Source: Oscillospiraceae bacterium (lineage in GTDB: Bacteria > Bacillota > Clostridia > Oscillospirales > Ruminococcaceae). Taken from it: a stretch of 35,283 nucleotides of DNA. The notes under the pieces were generated by a model. It ran no database searches. It saw nothing but the letters and a program-made list of their open reading frames with translations, and was not told the origin of the DNA. The DNA is taken from contig JAQXFT010000029.1 of assembly GCA_029005335.1 (NCBI GenBank), positions 1 through 35,283 on the forward strand, given 5' to 3'. Shown one piece after another: positions 15,830 through 23,826 of this stretch. Within the stretch, counting starts at the first letter, position 1; each line of letters opens with the position of its first letter. The translations under genes were made by a program, and so were the position numbers.

Positions 15830-17242
15830 TTAATCTTTAAGTTTTTTTAAAATCATTTTAGCAATCTTGTATGCGTCACCGCACCCCAGAGTAATAACGA
15901 GGTCGCCCTCGGAGGCATTTTCGCATACATAATCGCAAATCTGCTGAAAGTTAAAGTATTTTCTTTCGTCAGTCTGTTCTGCTGATTCGTCCTGCGGAAA
16001 CCATATGCAGTCCGGAATTTTTTCAGCCAGATGACGTGTGAATATTCCGAATGTATTTTTTTCTCTTGAACCCATGATGTCAGCAAGTACGGTTTTATCG
16101 GGAATCGAAAGTACCCTTGCGAAATCGTCAAGCAGAAGCTTTGTGCGTGAGAATGTGAACGGCTGGAAGATTGCCCATACTCTGTTGAAGCCCATATCCA
16201 TAGCAGATGTAAGAGTAGCTTCGAGTTCAGTAGGGTGGTGGGCGTAGTCATCAACGACTGTTATACCTTTTTCAGAGCCGAGCTTTTCAAAACGTCTTGA
16301 AGCACCTCCGAAATCCTCAAGTCCTTTTTGTACCGCTTCAAATTCTGCACCGACATGGAGAGCAGCGGCGGCAGCGGCTACGGAGTTAAGAATATTGTGG
16401 CTTCCTGCAACATTCAGGGTAATTTCTCCGAGAGCCTTTCCCTTATGCATAAGGGTATACTGTGATTTAAGACCGTTTATTTTCCTTATGTTTTCGGGGT
16501 AGTAGTCGGAATCGGAGCTGTTGCTGAAGGTTATAATTTCTTTTCCGGTAACACCCTCAATAGCTTTCATGGAATTTTTGTCTCCGGCATTTATGATAAT
16601 AGCCTTTGTAGTATTTTCAGCAAACTTATGGAATGACTTTATAATATTGTCAACAGTTTTGAAGTAGTCCAGATGGTCAGCATCTATATTCAGGATAACT
16701 GCAATATCCGGATAGAGCTTCAGGAAGGTGTCAACAAATTCGCATGATTCGCATACAAGTATATCGCTTTTTCCGGCAAGACCGCTTCCGTGAATACAAG
16801 GGAGCTTGCCGCCTATATATGCGGACAAATCGATTCCGGCAGTATAGAGAATCTGAGTAATCATGGAAGTAGTTGTAGTTTTTCCGTGAGTACCTGAAAC
16901 GCATATGGCATTGTTATACCAGCTTGTGACTATTCCGAGAAGGTCGCTTCTTTCGAGTACGGGAACGCCGCTTTGTCTGGCAGCGATAAGCTCCGGATTA
17001 TCTGACATGATAGCAGCCGTGTGTACAATCAGGTCAGCCCCCTCGATATTTTCAGCACGCTGTCCCATAAATACGGGAATACCCATTTTTCTTACAGCAT
17101 CAAGAGTTTCGGTCTGGTTGTTGTCTGAGCCGGTAATATAGTAGCCCTGAGAGTGCAGAATCTGTGCAAGGGGATACATTCCCGAGCCTCCTATGCCTAT
17201 GAAATGAATGTGTTTTCGTCCTTTCAGTATGTTTTCTAACAA
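15830..17242 (-). CDS. murC: UDP-N-acetylmuramate--L-alanine ligase
   Basis: MurC adds the first L-Ala of the stem peptide to UDP-MurNAc, using ATP in the cytoplasm. The 470-residue protein shows the N-terminal UDP-binding loop HFIGIGGSGM, the ATP-binding SGTHGKTTTTS and the DDYAHHPTE segment typical of MurC. I favour a TTG start at 17240-17242 because AAGGTG lies six bases upstream; a GTG three codons earlier (ending at 17251) forms part of that site. It is the first gene of a six-gene minus-strand run and divergent from spoVG. No convincing minus-strand promoter could be picked out of the shared upstream region. Confidence 0.96.
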   Translation of the reverse strand: MLENILKGRKHIHFIGIGGSGMYPLAQILHSQGYYITGSDNNQTETLDAVRKMGIPVFMGQRAENIEGADLIVHTAAIMSDNPELIAARQSGVPVLERSDLLGIVTSWYNNAICVSGTHGKTTTTSMITQILYTAGIDLSAYIGGKLPCIHGSGLAGKSDILVCESCEFVDTFLKLYPDIAVILNIDADHLDYFKTVDNIIKSFHKFAENTTKAIIINAGDKNSMKAIEGVTGKEIITFSNSSDSDYYPENIRKINGLKSQYTLMHKGKALGEITLNVAGSHNILNSVAAAAAALHVGAEFEAVQKGLEDFGGASRRFEKLGSEKGITVVDDYAHHPTELEATLTSAMDMGFNRVWAIFQPFTFSRTKLLLDDFARVLSIPDKTVLADIMGSREKNTFGIFTRHLAEKIPDCIWFPQDESAEQTDERKYFNFQQICDYVCENASEGDLVITLGCGDAYKIAKMILKKLKD

Positions 17243-17267
17243 AATTATCACCTTATCCTTAATCTTA

Positions 17268-17296
17268 TTGAATTTTATGGAATTATGATGTATAAT
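17268..17296 (+). promoter_or_regulatory. Promoter of spoVG
   Basis: TTGAAT (17268-17273), a 17-base spacer and a perfect TATAAT (17291-17296). The predicted start is near 17303, giving an untranslated leader of about 110 bases, long for this window. Confidence 0.8.
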
Positions 17297-17303
17297 ATCT
17301 ATG

Positions 17304-17397
17304 CCGGAAAATACAGCAGAGATATGTATATTTTACTTCATGAATGTTAATTATATCCATATATATTCAGCAAAAAGCTGTATGCCGGATTTTTTTT
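17304..17397 (+). promoter_or_regulatory. Structured spoVG leader with terminator-like end
   Basis: CCGG (17304-17307) and ATACAGC (17311-17317) can pair with CCGG (17385-17388) and GCTGTAT (17377-17383). This outer stem is followed by A and eight T (17390-17397), just before the GGGAGG site of spoVG. The right arm GCTG can instead pair with CAGC at 17368-17371, an alternative small hairpin. The geometry resembles a transcription attenuator, but the stem is discontinuous and the apical part is AU-rich, so this is a hypothesis. Confidence 0.4.
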
Positions 17398-17414
17398 CAG
17401 GGAGGTATTTCTAA

Positions 17415-17684
17415 ATGGAAATTACAGACGTAAAAATCAGAAAGTTTATTACTGAGGGCAGACTGAAGGCTATTGTATCTGTTACGATAGACAATATGCT
17501 TGCTGTACATGACATTAAGGTAGTTCAGGGTGAAGAAAGGCTTTTCGCAGCAATGCCCAGCCGTAAGGACGAAAACGGAATTTTCCGCGATATAGTTCAC
17601 CCGATTACTGCCGAGGCGAGAAAGCAGCTTGAAAATGCCGTTCTTGATGAATACGAGAGACAGCTTGCAGAAGCCGGCGAATAA
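17415..17684 (+). CDS. spoVG: Regulatory RNA/DNA-binding protein SpoVG
   Basis: The 89-residue protein matches SpoVG over its full length (MEITDVKIRKF at the start, RDIVHPITAEAR near 62-73). SpoVG is a small nucleic-acid-binding regulator, affecting asymmetric division and sporulation in Bacillus and virulence, envelope and capsule genes in other Firmicutes. GGGAGG precedes the ATG. The gene is monocistronic with its own promoter, a long leader and a strong terminator. It is divergent from murC, and the family's envelope role fits this neighbourhood. Confidence 0.97.
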   Translation: MEITDVKIRKFITEGRLKAIVSVTIDNMLAVHDIKVVQGEERLFAAMPSRKDENGIFRDIVHPITAEARKQLENAVLDEYERQLAEAGE

Positions 17685-17704
17685 ATTCTGATTCTTTTCA
17701 GACT

Positions 17705-17741
17705 GGCATACCGTGCAGGAAATATGCGGTATGCCTTTTTT
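17705..17741. terminator. Terminator of spoVG, overlapping the end of the NUDIX gene
   Basis: A perfect 9-bp stem (GGCATACCG 17705-17713 with CGGTATGCC 17727-17735) is followed by six T (17736-17741). The stop codon of the convergent NUDIX gene (17740-17742) lies within the T tract, so the hairpin could serve the opposite transcript, though on that strand no long T run follows. Confidence 0.9.
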
Positions 17742-18276
17742 ATATCCCGAGTATCCTTGCAGCTTTCAGTATAACAAGCTGGGTTTTGCCGTCCTTGAGT
17801 TCATTTTTCATAACCATTTCAACAGCTTTTTCGAGAGGAATTTTTATAACATCAAGAAATTCATCATCATCGAGATTCTGTTTTTTGTATTCCAGACCCC
17901 TTGCGAGATACATATGAGTAATTTCTGAATTATAGGCAGGAGTCGGATACATTTCGCCCAGATATATATATTCCGAGCAGGTAAAGCCTGTTTCCTCCAG
18001 AAGCTCACGTTTACCGCATTCGGCATGATTTTCGCCGTAATTAAGTTTTCCGGCAGGGATTTCGCAGGTAATTTCATGGAAGGGGTATCTGTATTGCCTT
18101 ACCATAAAAATTTCGTTGTTTTCGGTTACCGGAATAACGCATACTCCTCCGGAATGGAGGATAATATCACGTCTTGCAACAGAACCGTCTTCGAGTTCAG
18201 CGGAATCCTTTCTGACAGTGAATATCACTCCCTCATAGATTGTTTCACTTGAGATTGTTTTTTCTTCAAGGTGCAT
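17740..18276 (-). CDS. nudF: NUDIX hydrolase, ADP-ribose pyrophosphatase type
   Basis: The 178-residue enzyme is expected to split ADP-ribose, and perhaps other nucleoside diphosphate sugars, into AMP and a sugar phosphate. The NUDIX box spans about residues 76-98: Gly76, Glu82, then RELLEETGF (90-98), matching GX5EX7REUXEEXGU. The preceding MVRQYRYP segment and AG next to the box are typical of the ADP-ribose pyrophosphatase subgroup. AAAGGAGACG precedes the ATG. It lies one base after the YfhO gene and is probably translated from the same transcript. Confidence 0.93.
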   Translation of the reverse strand: MHLEEKTISSETIYEGVIFTVRKDSAELEDGSVARRDIILHSGGVCVIPVTENNEIFMVRQYRYPFHEITCEIPAGKLNYGENHAECGKRELLEETGFTCSEYIYLGEMYPTPAYNSEITHMYLARGLEYKKQNLDDDEFLDVIKIPLEKAVEMVMKNELKDGKTQLVILKAARILGI

Positions 18277-18277
18277 T

Positions 18278-20725
18278 TCAATCGTCTCCTTTTAATTTAT
18301 TTTTAAAGCTTTTCTCATATTCGAGAGAGGCTTTTATTTTGCATGATGATGTATAGTTATAGTAATGCCTGTGACCGTTTCTGTCATTATTTTTTCCGGA
18401 AAGCATCAGATATACAAGAAGAATCAAAGCACCGGAAGCTGTGATTGCAAATCCCGCATAAAGTCCGGGAGTCCTGTATCTGAATACAATCTGATTTTCT
18501 CCGGCATCTGCTTTTACAGCCATAAAGCCGTATGAAACCTTTTCAACGTCGGCAGGTTTTCCGTTTACCTCGGCAGACCAGCCCTTGCTGTAGGGGACGC
18601 TGAAGAATACCATCTGTGATTTGTCAAGTGATATTTCTGATTCAAAGCCGTATGAATCATAGCTGAATGAATCTGATGAGACCTTCTGTTTTTCGAGGCA
18701 CAGCTTTTTATAGTTTTCCTTGTTAAGTCCTGATATTTCGGATTGTTTTTTTTCAGTAAGGATATCGCTGTATTTTTCCGCCTGTTCATCATTGAGGACG
18801 AGTGCGGAAAGAAGTGTTTTTTCTGTCAGTGCTTCGCCGTATTCATCAGCATTTTCTTCTGTTATATATGAATCATAGGCAAATCCCATGGGAATATACA
18901 GTGTGTTTTCATATATATCAAAATATTTTCCTTTTTCAACGAGTTCAAAGCCGGGAAGCTCCTCAGGGATATTTATTTCCTTTTTTGTATCTGAATTTTC
19001 ATACCGGTCATTTTTCTGATAGTAATATTTTACTGAAAACAGACCTCTTAAAGTATAGTGTGAGGTTTCGGGACGTGAGGCGACATCACGCTGAACGCCT
19101 GTTTTGTCATAAAACTCCATAATAGATGGAGATACAACGCTCTGGAAGGCTCTCATTGACGGAAGTCCCCAGCTCATGGGATAGTTGTCGAAATCCTTTG
19201 ACATATCAACTCTGAAGAAATTATCTTCGCTGACCTGTTCATATACATCATCACTGCCTTTTATGGAAGCATCGACAAATTCACCGGCAGTTTTCGGACT
19301 GTTTGCACCATATATTACTGCAAGAAGAGTACAGCCTATACATGATATTACAGTAAGAGATAAAGCCTGATTCATGAAGCTTATACCGGATTTTTTCTTT
19401 TTCCATATAATATATGTGAATATCAGGAATATGACTGCACACCCGAGAGTAAGCCAGAAGTATGCCATATCCCTCGGAAAGTCAAACCATACTGTTTTGC
19501 CGTCCTCTTTTTTGGGGAGAAGAGATATTATTCCGAAGGCTGTAAGCATTACCGCACATATTTTTATTCCTGATGAAAAATCAGTATCTTCATCATCAAG
19601 AGCCTGAGCTGTCATCATAGCCATAATCAGTATAGGCATATAGAACCATCTTGCATAGTATGCACTGTTGAACATATAGAAACCGCTGTTGAGAAACGGA
19701 ATAAATGCACATACTGTACATACCAGAAAGATTCTGTTTGCCCAGTGACCTTTATTCTTCTGAATAAAAGCTATGACTCCGACCATTGAGAACAATGGAA
19801 AATATCCTCCTATTGATGACCACTTTGCATATTTTGAATCAAAAAGATTAGGTCTTGCCGGAACATCAACAGGCATAAAGAATGACTGTATAATTCTGTG
19901 TATTCTTGTGCGGTCGTTATATGCGACCATATCCATACCGTAAAGATATTCGGTTACTCTGTAATTATCAAGTATAATCAGAGCTGACGGAAGAAGTATA
20001 AATCCGGCAAGCATAGTACCTGCGACAGCTTCGACACAAAGTGTAAAAAATTTCTTCCATGTGGAGTTGAAATCCGGAGATTTTAGTCTTATAATAAAAT
20101 ATATTATAAGGAATACGACCTGACCCGTAAAAAAGAAGTAATTCAGAACCGCCATTAATGCTGTTGTCAATGCGAATATTCCCTTGCGGTTATTGTTTAT
20201 GTGTTCCTCCATTGCGATAAGCATAAGCGGAAAGAATGATGTTACGTCCTGAAAGTGATTGAAGAAAATGTTGAATATCTGGAATCCCGAAAACGCATAC
20301 AGCAGACCGCCTATGATACAGGCATTTTTGTTTCTGACAAATTTTCTTATGAATACATATGCAGTAAGGGAAGCCATACCATGCTTTATGCTCAGCAGAA
20401 ACGGCATGGAAAGAGTTATAAGGCTTCGGGGTAAAATAGTGGTAATCCAGAAATACGGACTTCCAATCAGATAAAAAGCATATGAGCCTATGAAATCCGA
20501 ACCTAAATCAGTGAACCAGTTCCAGCCGAATTGTCCATTTCTTACAGCATTGTTTGCAAGTATGTAGAATGGAATCTGTTGGGAATTATAGTCTCCATAG
20601 TATATAAAGTATCCTTTGTCCGCAATCATTACAGGGATTACTGATATCAGCAGGACTGCAAATCCCAGAAAAAACGCTGTAAGATATTTTTCTTTTTCCC
20701 TTATATGCTTTAAATCCGGAATCAT
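18278..20725 (-). CDS. YfhO-family multi-pass membrane protein
   Basis: This 815-residue protein has many membrane helices over about residues 12-480, a large extracellular domain (about 490-770) and one last helix near the C-terminus (about 775-795), the layout of the YfhO family. In Bacillus and Listeria, YfhO-like GT-C enzymes transfer sugars from a lipid carrier onto lipoteichoic acid, working with a CsbB-type glycosyltransferase; none is seen here. GGAGG stands eight bases before the ATG at 20725; an in-frame ATG at 20752 lies upstream of that site and is less likely. The acceptor is not predictable, and many Ruminococcaceae lack classical teichoic acid. Confidence 0.88.
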   Translation of the reverse strand: MIPDLKHIREKEKYLTAFFLGFAVLLISVIPVMIADKGYFIYYGDYNSQQIPFYILANNAVRNGQFGWNWFTDLGSDFIGSYAFYLIGSPYFWITTILPRSLITLSMPFLLSIKHGMASLTAYVFIRKFVRNKNACIIGGLLYAFSGFQIFNIFFNHFQDVTSFFPLMLIAMEEHINNNRKGIFALTTALMAVLNYFFFTGQVVFLIIYFIIRLKSPDFNSTWKKFFTLCVEAVAGTMLAGFILLPSALIILDNYRVTEYLYGMDMVAYNDRTRIHRIIQSFFMPVDVPARPNLFDSKYAKWSSIGGYFPLFSMVGVIAFIQKNKGHWANRIFLVCTVCAFIPFLNSGFYMFNSAYYARWFYMPILIMAMMTAQALDDEDTDFSSGIKICAVMLTAFGIISLLPKKEDGKTVWFDFPRDMAYFWLTLGCAVIFLIFTYIIWKKKKSGISFMNQALSLTVISCIGCTLLAVIYGANSPKTAGEFVDASIKGSDDVYEQVSEDNFFRVDMSKDFDNYPMSWGLPSMRAFQSVVSPSIMEFYDKTGVQRDVASRPETSHYTLRGLFSVKYYYQKNDRYENSDTKKEINIPEELPGFELVEKGKYFDIYENTLYIPMGFAYDSYITEENADEYGEALTEKTLLSALVLNDEQAEKYSDILTEKKQSEISGLNKENYKKLCLEKQKVSSDSFSYDSYGFESEISLDKSQMVFFSVPYSKGWSAEVNGKPADVEKVSYGFMAVKADAGENQIVFRYRTPGLYAGFAITASGALILLVYLMLSGKNNDRNGHRHYYNYTSSCKIKASLEYEKSFKNKLKGDD

Positions 20726-20765
20726 CTTAAAGCCTCCGTTTTGAAAATTCATGATGTTTATTTTT

Positions 20766-20794
20766 ATTATAACACATTTTTATCAGAATTTAAA
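20766..20794 (-). promoter_or_regulatory. Promoter of the YfhO-NUDIX operon
   Basis: On the minus strand a weak TTTAAA (20789-20794), a 17-base spacer, then TATAAT (20766-20771). It faces away from the cysteine desulfurase promoter in the same 160-base region. Confidence 0.6.
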
Positions 20795-20834
20795 GAGGGT
20801 AAGAGAAAAAAATCAGAATAATTTTGAAAATTAA

Positions 20835-20863
20835 TTGAAGTTTTTCAGGAAGTGTGATATAAT
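20835..20863 (+). promoter_or_regulatory. Promoter of the cysteine desulfurase-thiI operon
   Basis: TTGAAG (20835-20840), a 17-base spacer and TATAAT (20858-20863). The predicted leader is very short (about 17 bases) and consists almost only of the ribosome binding site GAAGGTG. Confidence 0.8.
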
Positions 20864-20886
20864 AGAGCTGAAGGTGATAAAATTAA

Positions 20887-22023
20887 ATGAGTATTTATTT
20901 TGACAATGCTTCTACTACCAAGCCATGCAAAGAGGCAGTTGAGGCTATAAACAGAGGTTTTTCCGAATGCTGGGGAAATCCGTCATCGCTCCATTCAATG
21001 GGAGTCAAGGCACAGCTTGCTGTTGATGATGCAAGAAAAATTATTGCTGATTCAATAGGTTGTGAAAGCAGATGCATATATTTTACTTCCGGAGCTACTG
21101 AGAGCAGTAATATTGCAATAAAAGGTTCTGCAATGGCATATGGAAAACGTCATAAAAAAATAGTAACATCATCAGTGGAACATTCCTCAGTAAAGGAAAG
21201 TATTAATGAGCTTGAAAAATCCGGTTTTGAGATTGTGAGAATATCTCCGGATAAAAACGGAATTTTCAACCCTGATGATTTTATAAATGCCGTTGATGAA
21301 AATACAGTTCTTGTATCGGTAATGCTCGTCAACAATGAAACGGGATATATACTCCCTGTAAAGAAAATATTTTCCGTAATTAAAAGAAGATTCCCCGATG
21401 TTATAACCCATTGTGACTGTGTTCAGGGGTTTATGAAAATTCCTGTAAGGACAGGGGAGCTTAATGCGGATTTGATTTCACTGAGCGGACACAAGATACA
21501 TTCCGCAAAGGGCGTCGGAGCATTATATATAAAAAAGGGAATCAGAATTATTCCGCTTATTAACGGAGGAAAACAGGAAAGCGGTATACGTTCAGGAACA
21601 GAAAGTGTACCTCTTATAATGGGCTTCGGAGCTTCTGTAAAGGCACTCAGTCCGCATATTGAGGAACATTATAAATATGTATCGGATTTGAAACAGTATC
21701 TTTGTTCACGTCTTTCAGAGCTGGAAGATATAACAATCAATTCCGAATCTGATGCCTCTCCGTATATAATCAATATATCCGTATCAGGAATACGTTCGGA
21801 GATAATGCTTCATTGGCTTGAAAGCCGTGAAATATATGTATCAAGCGGTTCAGCTTGTTCAAAGGGAGCAAAAAGCGGAGTTCTTGAAGAATTCGGATTA
21901 AGTCAGAAGCTTTCTGACAGTGCATTGAGAATAAGCCTTGATTTCTCAAATACAGAATCTGAGATTGATGAATTTATCAAGGCACTCAGGGACGGTCAGC
22001 AGAAAATATTAAAATCAAGATAA
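20887..22023 (+). CDS. Cysteine desulfurase (NifS/IscS family), ThiI partner
   Basis: This 378-residue PLP enzyme takes sulfur from L-cysteine as a protein persulfide. Lys203 in SLSGHKIHS holds the cofactor, and Cys324 in SSGSACS is the persulfide cysteine, in the longer loop typical of group I enzymes. Other family marks are YFDNASTT at the start and SSVEHSSV (95-102). The gene is directly followed by thiI, as in Bacillus, where the NifZ desulfurase is dedicated to ThiI and 4-thiouridine formation in tRNA. No iscU or sufU is nearby, which supports the tRNA-thiolation role over general Fe-S assembly. Confidence 0.93.
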   Translation: MSIYFDNASTTKPCKEAVEAINRGFSECWGNPSSLHSMGVKAQLAVDDARKIIADSIGCESRCIYFTSGATESSNIAIKGSAMAYGKRHKKIVTSSVEHSSVKESINELEKSGFEIVRISPDKNGIFNPDDFINAVDENTVLVSVMLVNNETGYILPVKKIFSVIKRRFPDVITHCDCVQGFMKIPVRTGELNADLISLSGHKIHSAKGVGALYIKKGIRIIPLINGGKQESGIRSGTESVPLIMGFGASVKALSPHIEEHYKYVSDLKQYLCSRLSELEDITINSESDASPYIINISVSGIRSEIMLHWLESREIYVSSGSACSKGAKSGVLEEFGLSQKLSDSALRISLDFSNTESEIDEFIKALRDGQQKILKSR

Positions 22024-22038
22024 CTGGAGTTTGTGAAT

Positions 22039-23211
22039 ATGAAAGAAATCATACTTTTGAAATATGGTGAAATTGCACTCAAAGGACTGAATAAAAATAC
22101 CTTTGAAAGCATAATGATAAAGAATATAAAGTACAGACTGAAAAAAACCGGAAGGTTTTCCGTTACAAAAGCACAGTCAACTGTATATGTTGAGCCTGAA
22201 AATCCTGAGACGGATTTGAATGAGGCTCTCGAAGCTCTTAAAAAAATATTCGGAATAGCTTCTATATGCCGTGTATGCGTATGTGAAAAGAATTTTGAGG
22301 ATATATGCACACAGAGCGTTGAATATCTCAGCGAAATTCTTCCGTATGCGAAGACTTTCAAGGTTACGGCAAAGCGTGCTGACAAGGCTTTCCCTATGAA
22401 ATCTCCGGAAATCTGCAATCAGCTTGGCGGAGTTCTTCTTGAAAGGTTTCCGAATCTCAGTGTAGATGTAAAAAATCCGGAAATTACTGTTACGGTTGAA
22501 ATACGTGATACAAATGCATATGTACACGCTGAGAATATCAAGGGAGCAGGGGGTCTTCCCGTCGGAAGCAGTGGAAATGCCCTTTTGCTTTTGTCCGGAG
22601 GAATCGACAGTCCTGTTGCGGGATATATGATGGCAAAGCGTGGAATACATATATCAGCAATTCACTATGTAAGCCCCCCCTATACCTCCGAAAGAGCCAG
22701 ACTCAAAGTCGAACAGCTCTGCGAAAAAATGACTGACTATTGCGGAAATATCGCATTTTTCTGCGTCCCGTTCACGGAGATTCAGGAGGCTATAAAAAAT
22801 AACTGTCCTGAAGAATACTTCACAATCATAATGCGTCGCATAATGATGGAAATCGCTCAGCAAATCGCCGAAAAGGACGAATGTCTTGCACTGATTACCG
22901 GTGAAAGCGTCGGACAGGTTGCAAGCCAGACTCTCTCTGCTATCAGGTGTACTGATGCTGTATGCCGTATGCCCGTATTCCGTCCGCTTATAGGTATGGA
23001 TAAAACTGAAATTGTCGAAATATCAAGGAAAATCGATACTTTCGATATATCAACGCTTCCCTATGAGGATTGCTGTACTGTATTCACGCCTAAGCACCCT
23101 AAAGTAAGACCGGCTCTTTCCGATGTCGAAAAGGCTCAGGCACAGTTCGATTTCTCAAATCTTATTAAAAAAGCTGTTGAAGATACGGAAATGAAGATTT
23201 TTTATGTTTAA
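22039..23211 (+). CDS. thiI: tRNA 4-thiouridine synthase ThiI
   Basis: ThiI activates U8 of tRNA with ATP and inserts sulfur to make 4-thiouridine; it can also feed thiazole synthesis. The 390-residue protein has an N-terminal ferredoxin-like/THUMP region (about 1-165), a PP-loop ATP site SGGIDS (186-191) and the C-terminal YEDCCTVFTPKHP segment. There is no rhodanese domain, unlike the E. coli enzyme, so sulfur probably comes straight from the adjacent desulfurase. The ATG at 22039 gives the usual MKEIILLKYGE start and is preceded by GGAG; a GTG six bases earlier is possible. It lies 15 bases after the desulfurase. Confidence 0.96.
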   Translation: MKEIILLKYGEIALKGLNKNTFESIMIKNIKYRLKKTGRFSVTKAQSTVYVEPENPETDLNEALEALKKIFGIASICRVCVCEKNFEDICTQSVEYLSEILPYAKTFKVTAKRADKAFPMKSPEICNQLGGVLLERFPNLSVDVKNPEITVTVEIRDTNAYVHAENIKGAGGLPVGSSGNALLLLSGGIDSPVAGYMMAKRGIHISAIHYVSPPYTSERARLKVEQLCEKMTDYCGNIAFFCVPFTEIQEAIKNNCPEEYFTIIMRRIMMEIAQQIAEKDECLALITGESVGQVASQTLSAIRCTDAVCRMPVFRPLIGMDKTEIVEISRKIDTFDISTLPYEDCCTVFTPKHPKVRPALSDVEKAQAQFDFSNLIKKAVEDTEMKIFYV

Positions 23212-23234
23212 AGGTATTTGTTATTAATAATATA

Positions 23235-23263
23235 TTTACAAAATACTGAATATTTTGTGTAAT
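23235..23263 (+). promoter_or_regulatory. Promoter with internal dyad upstream of pncC and the sortases
   Basis: TTTACA (23235-23240), a 17-base spacer and TGTAAT (23258-23263) form a promoter. The spacer contains a perfect 8-bp inverted repeat, ACAAAATA (23238-23245) and TATTTTGT (23251-23258), separated by CTGAA and overlapping both promoter elements, as expected of a repressor operator. No cognate regulator is known. Confidence 0.55.
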
Positions 23264-23286
23264 GTGTATAAGGGAAGGTGTTTATA

Positions 23287-23820
23287 TTGGTTCAAGACAG
23301 ATATTTATCTGAATGTATGGACAATAAACTTGACAAAACAGTATCAGATGTTGTAAAATTGTTAAAGAAAAGAAACTGGAAAATCGCTTCAGCGGAAAGC
23401 TGTACAGGAGGTCTTGTCTCTCAGATGATTACTTCTGTAGCCGGTGCTTCATCTGTATTTGAACTCGGTGTGTGTACATACTCAGACCGTATGAAGCATA
23501 AGCTTCTCGGCGTTCCGGAAGAAATCCTTGAAAAATATACGGCTGTAAGCAGTCAGACTGCTGAAGCTATGGTAAAAGGCCTTTATGAAAAATCAGGTGC
23601 TGATGTGTGTATATCTGTTACGGGTATAGCAGGTCCTGACGGAGGTACTGAAAAAACTCCTGTCGGAACAGTATATATCGGCTTCCGCTTTGACGGAAAA
23701 TACTTTGTAAGACTTCCGGAACTATGGAAGCTTGAAAATAAATCCCGTGAAAATATAAGGCTTTCCGCTGTGGAATATGCTTTTGAAACGGTTCTTGAAA
23801 TGCTGACGGAGGACTCTTAA
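23287..23820 (+). CDS. pncC: Nicotinamide-nucleotide amidase (CinA C-terminal domain)
   Basis: PncC deamidates nicotinamide mononucleotide to nicotinate mononucleotide and so recycles the NAD by-product of DNA ligase. The roughly 177-residue protein contains only the CinA C-terminal domain, with AESCTGG (catalytic Ser), the TYSDRMKHKLLGV segment and SVTGIAGPDGG. The N-terminal MoaB-like domain of full CinA is absent. I favour the TTG at 23287, eight bases after GGAAGG; a GTG at 23278 overlaps that site, and an ATG at 23317 (giving MDNKLDK) has no binding site. The stop is six bases before the sortase gene, so the unrelated genes are probably co-transcribed. Confidence 0.93.
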   Translation: MVQDRYLSECMDNKLDKTVSDVVKLLKKRNWKIASAESCTGGLVSQMITSVAGASSVFELGVCTYSDRMKHKLLGVPEEILEKYTAVSSQTAEAMVKGLYEKSGADVCISVTGIAGPDGGTEKTPVGTVYIGFRFDGKYFVRLPELWKLENKSRENIRLSAVEYAFETVLEMLTEDS

Positions 23821-23826
23821 ACCAAT

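Noticed and set aside
17301..17414. A 37-codon reading frame in the spoVG leader, from an ATG at 17301 to a TAA touching the spoVG start
   Set aside because: The ATG lies at or before the predicted transcription start and has no ribosome binding site, and the composition is not protein-like, so it is probably chance.
22177..22650. 157-codon minus-strand frame opposite thiI
   Set aside because: It lies entirely within thiI, which has full family motifs; no binding site or independent support.
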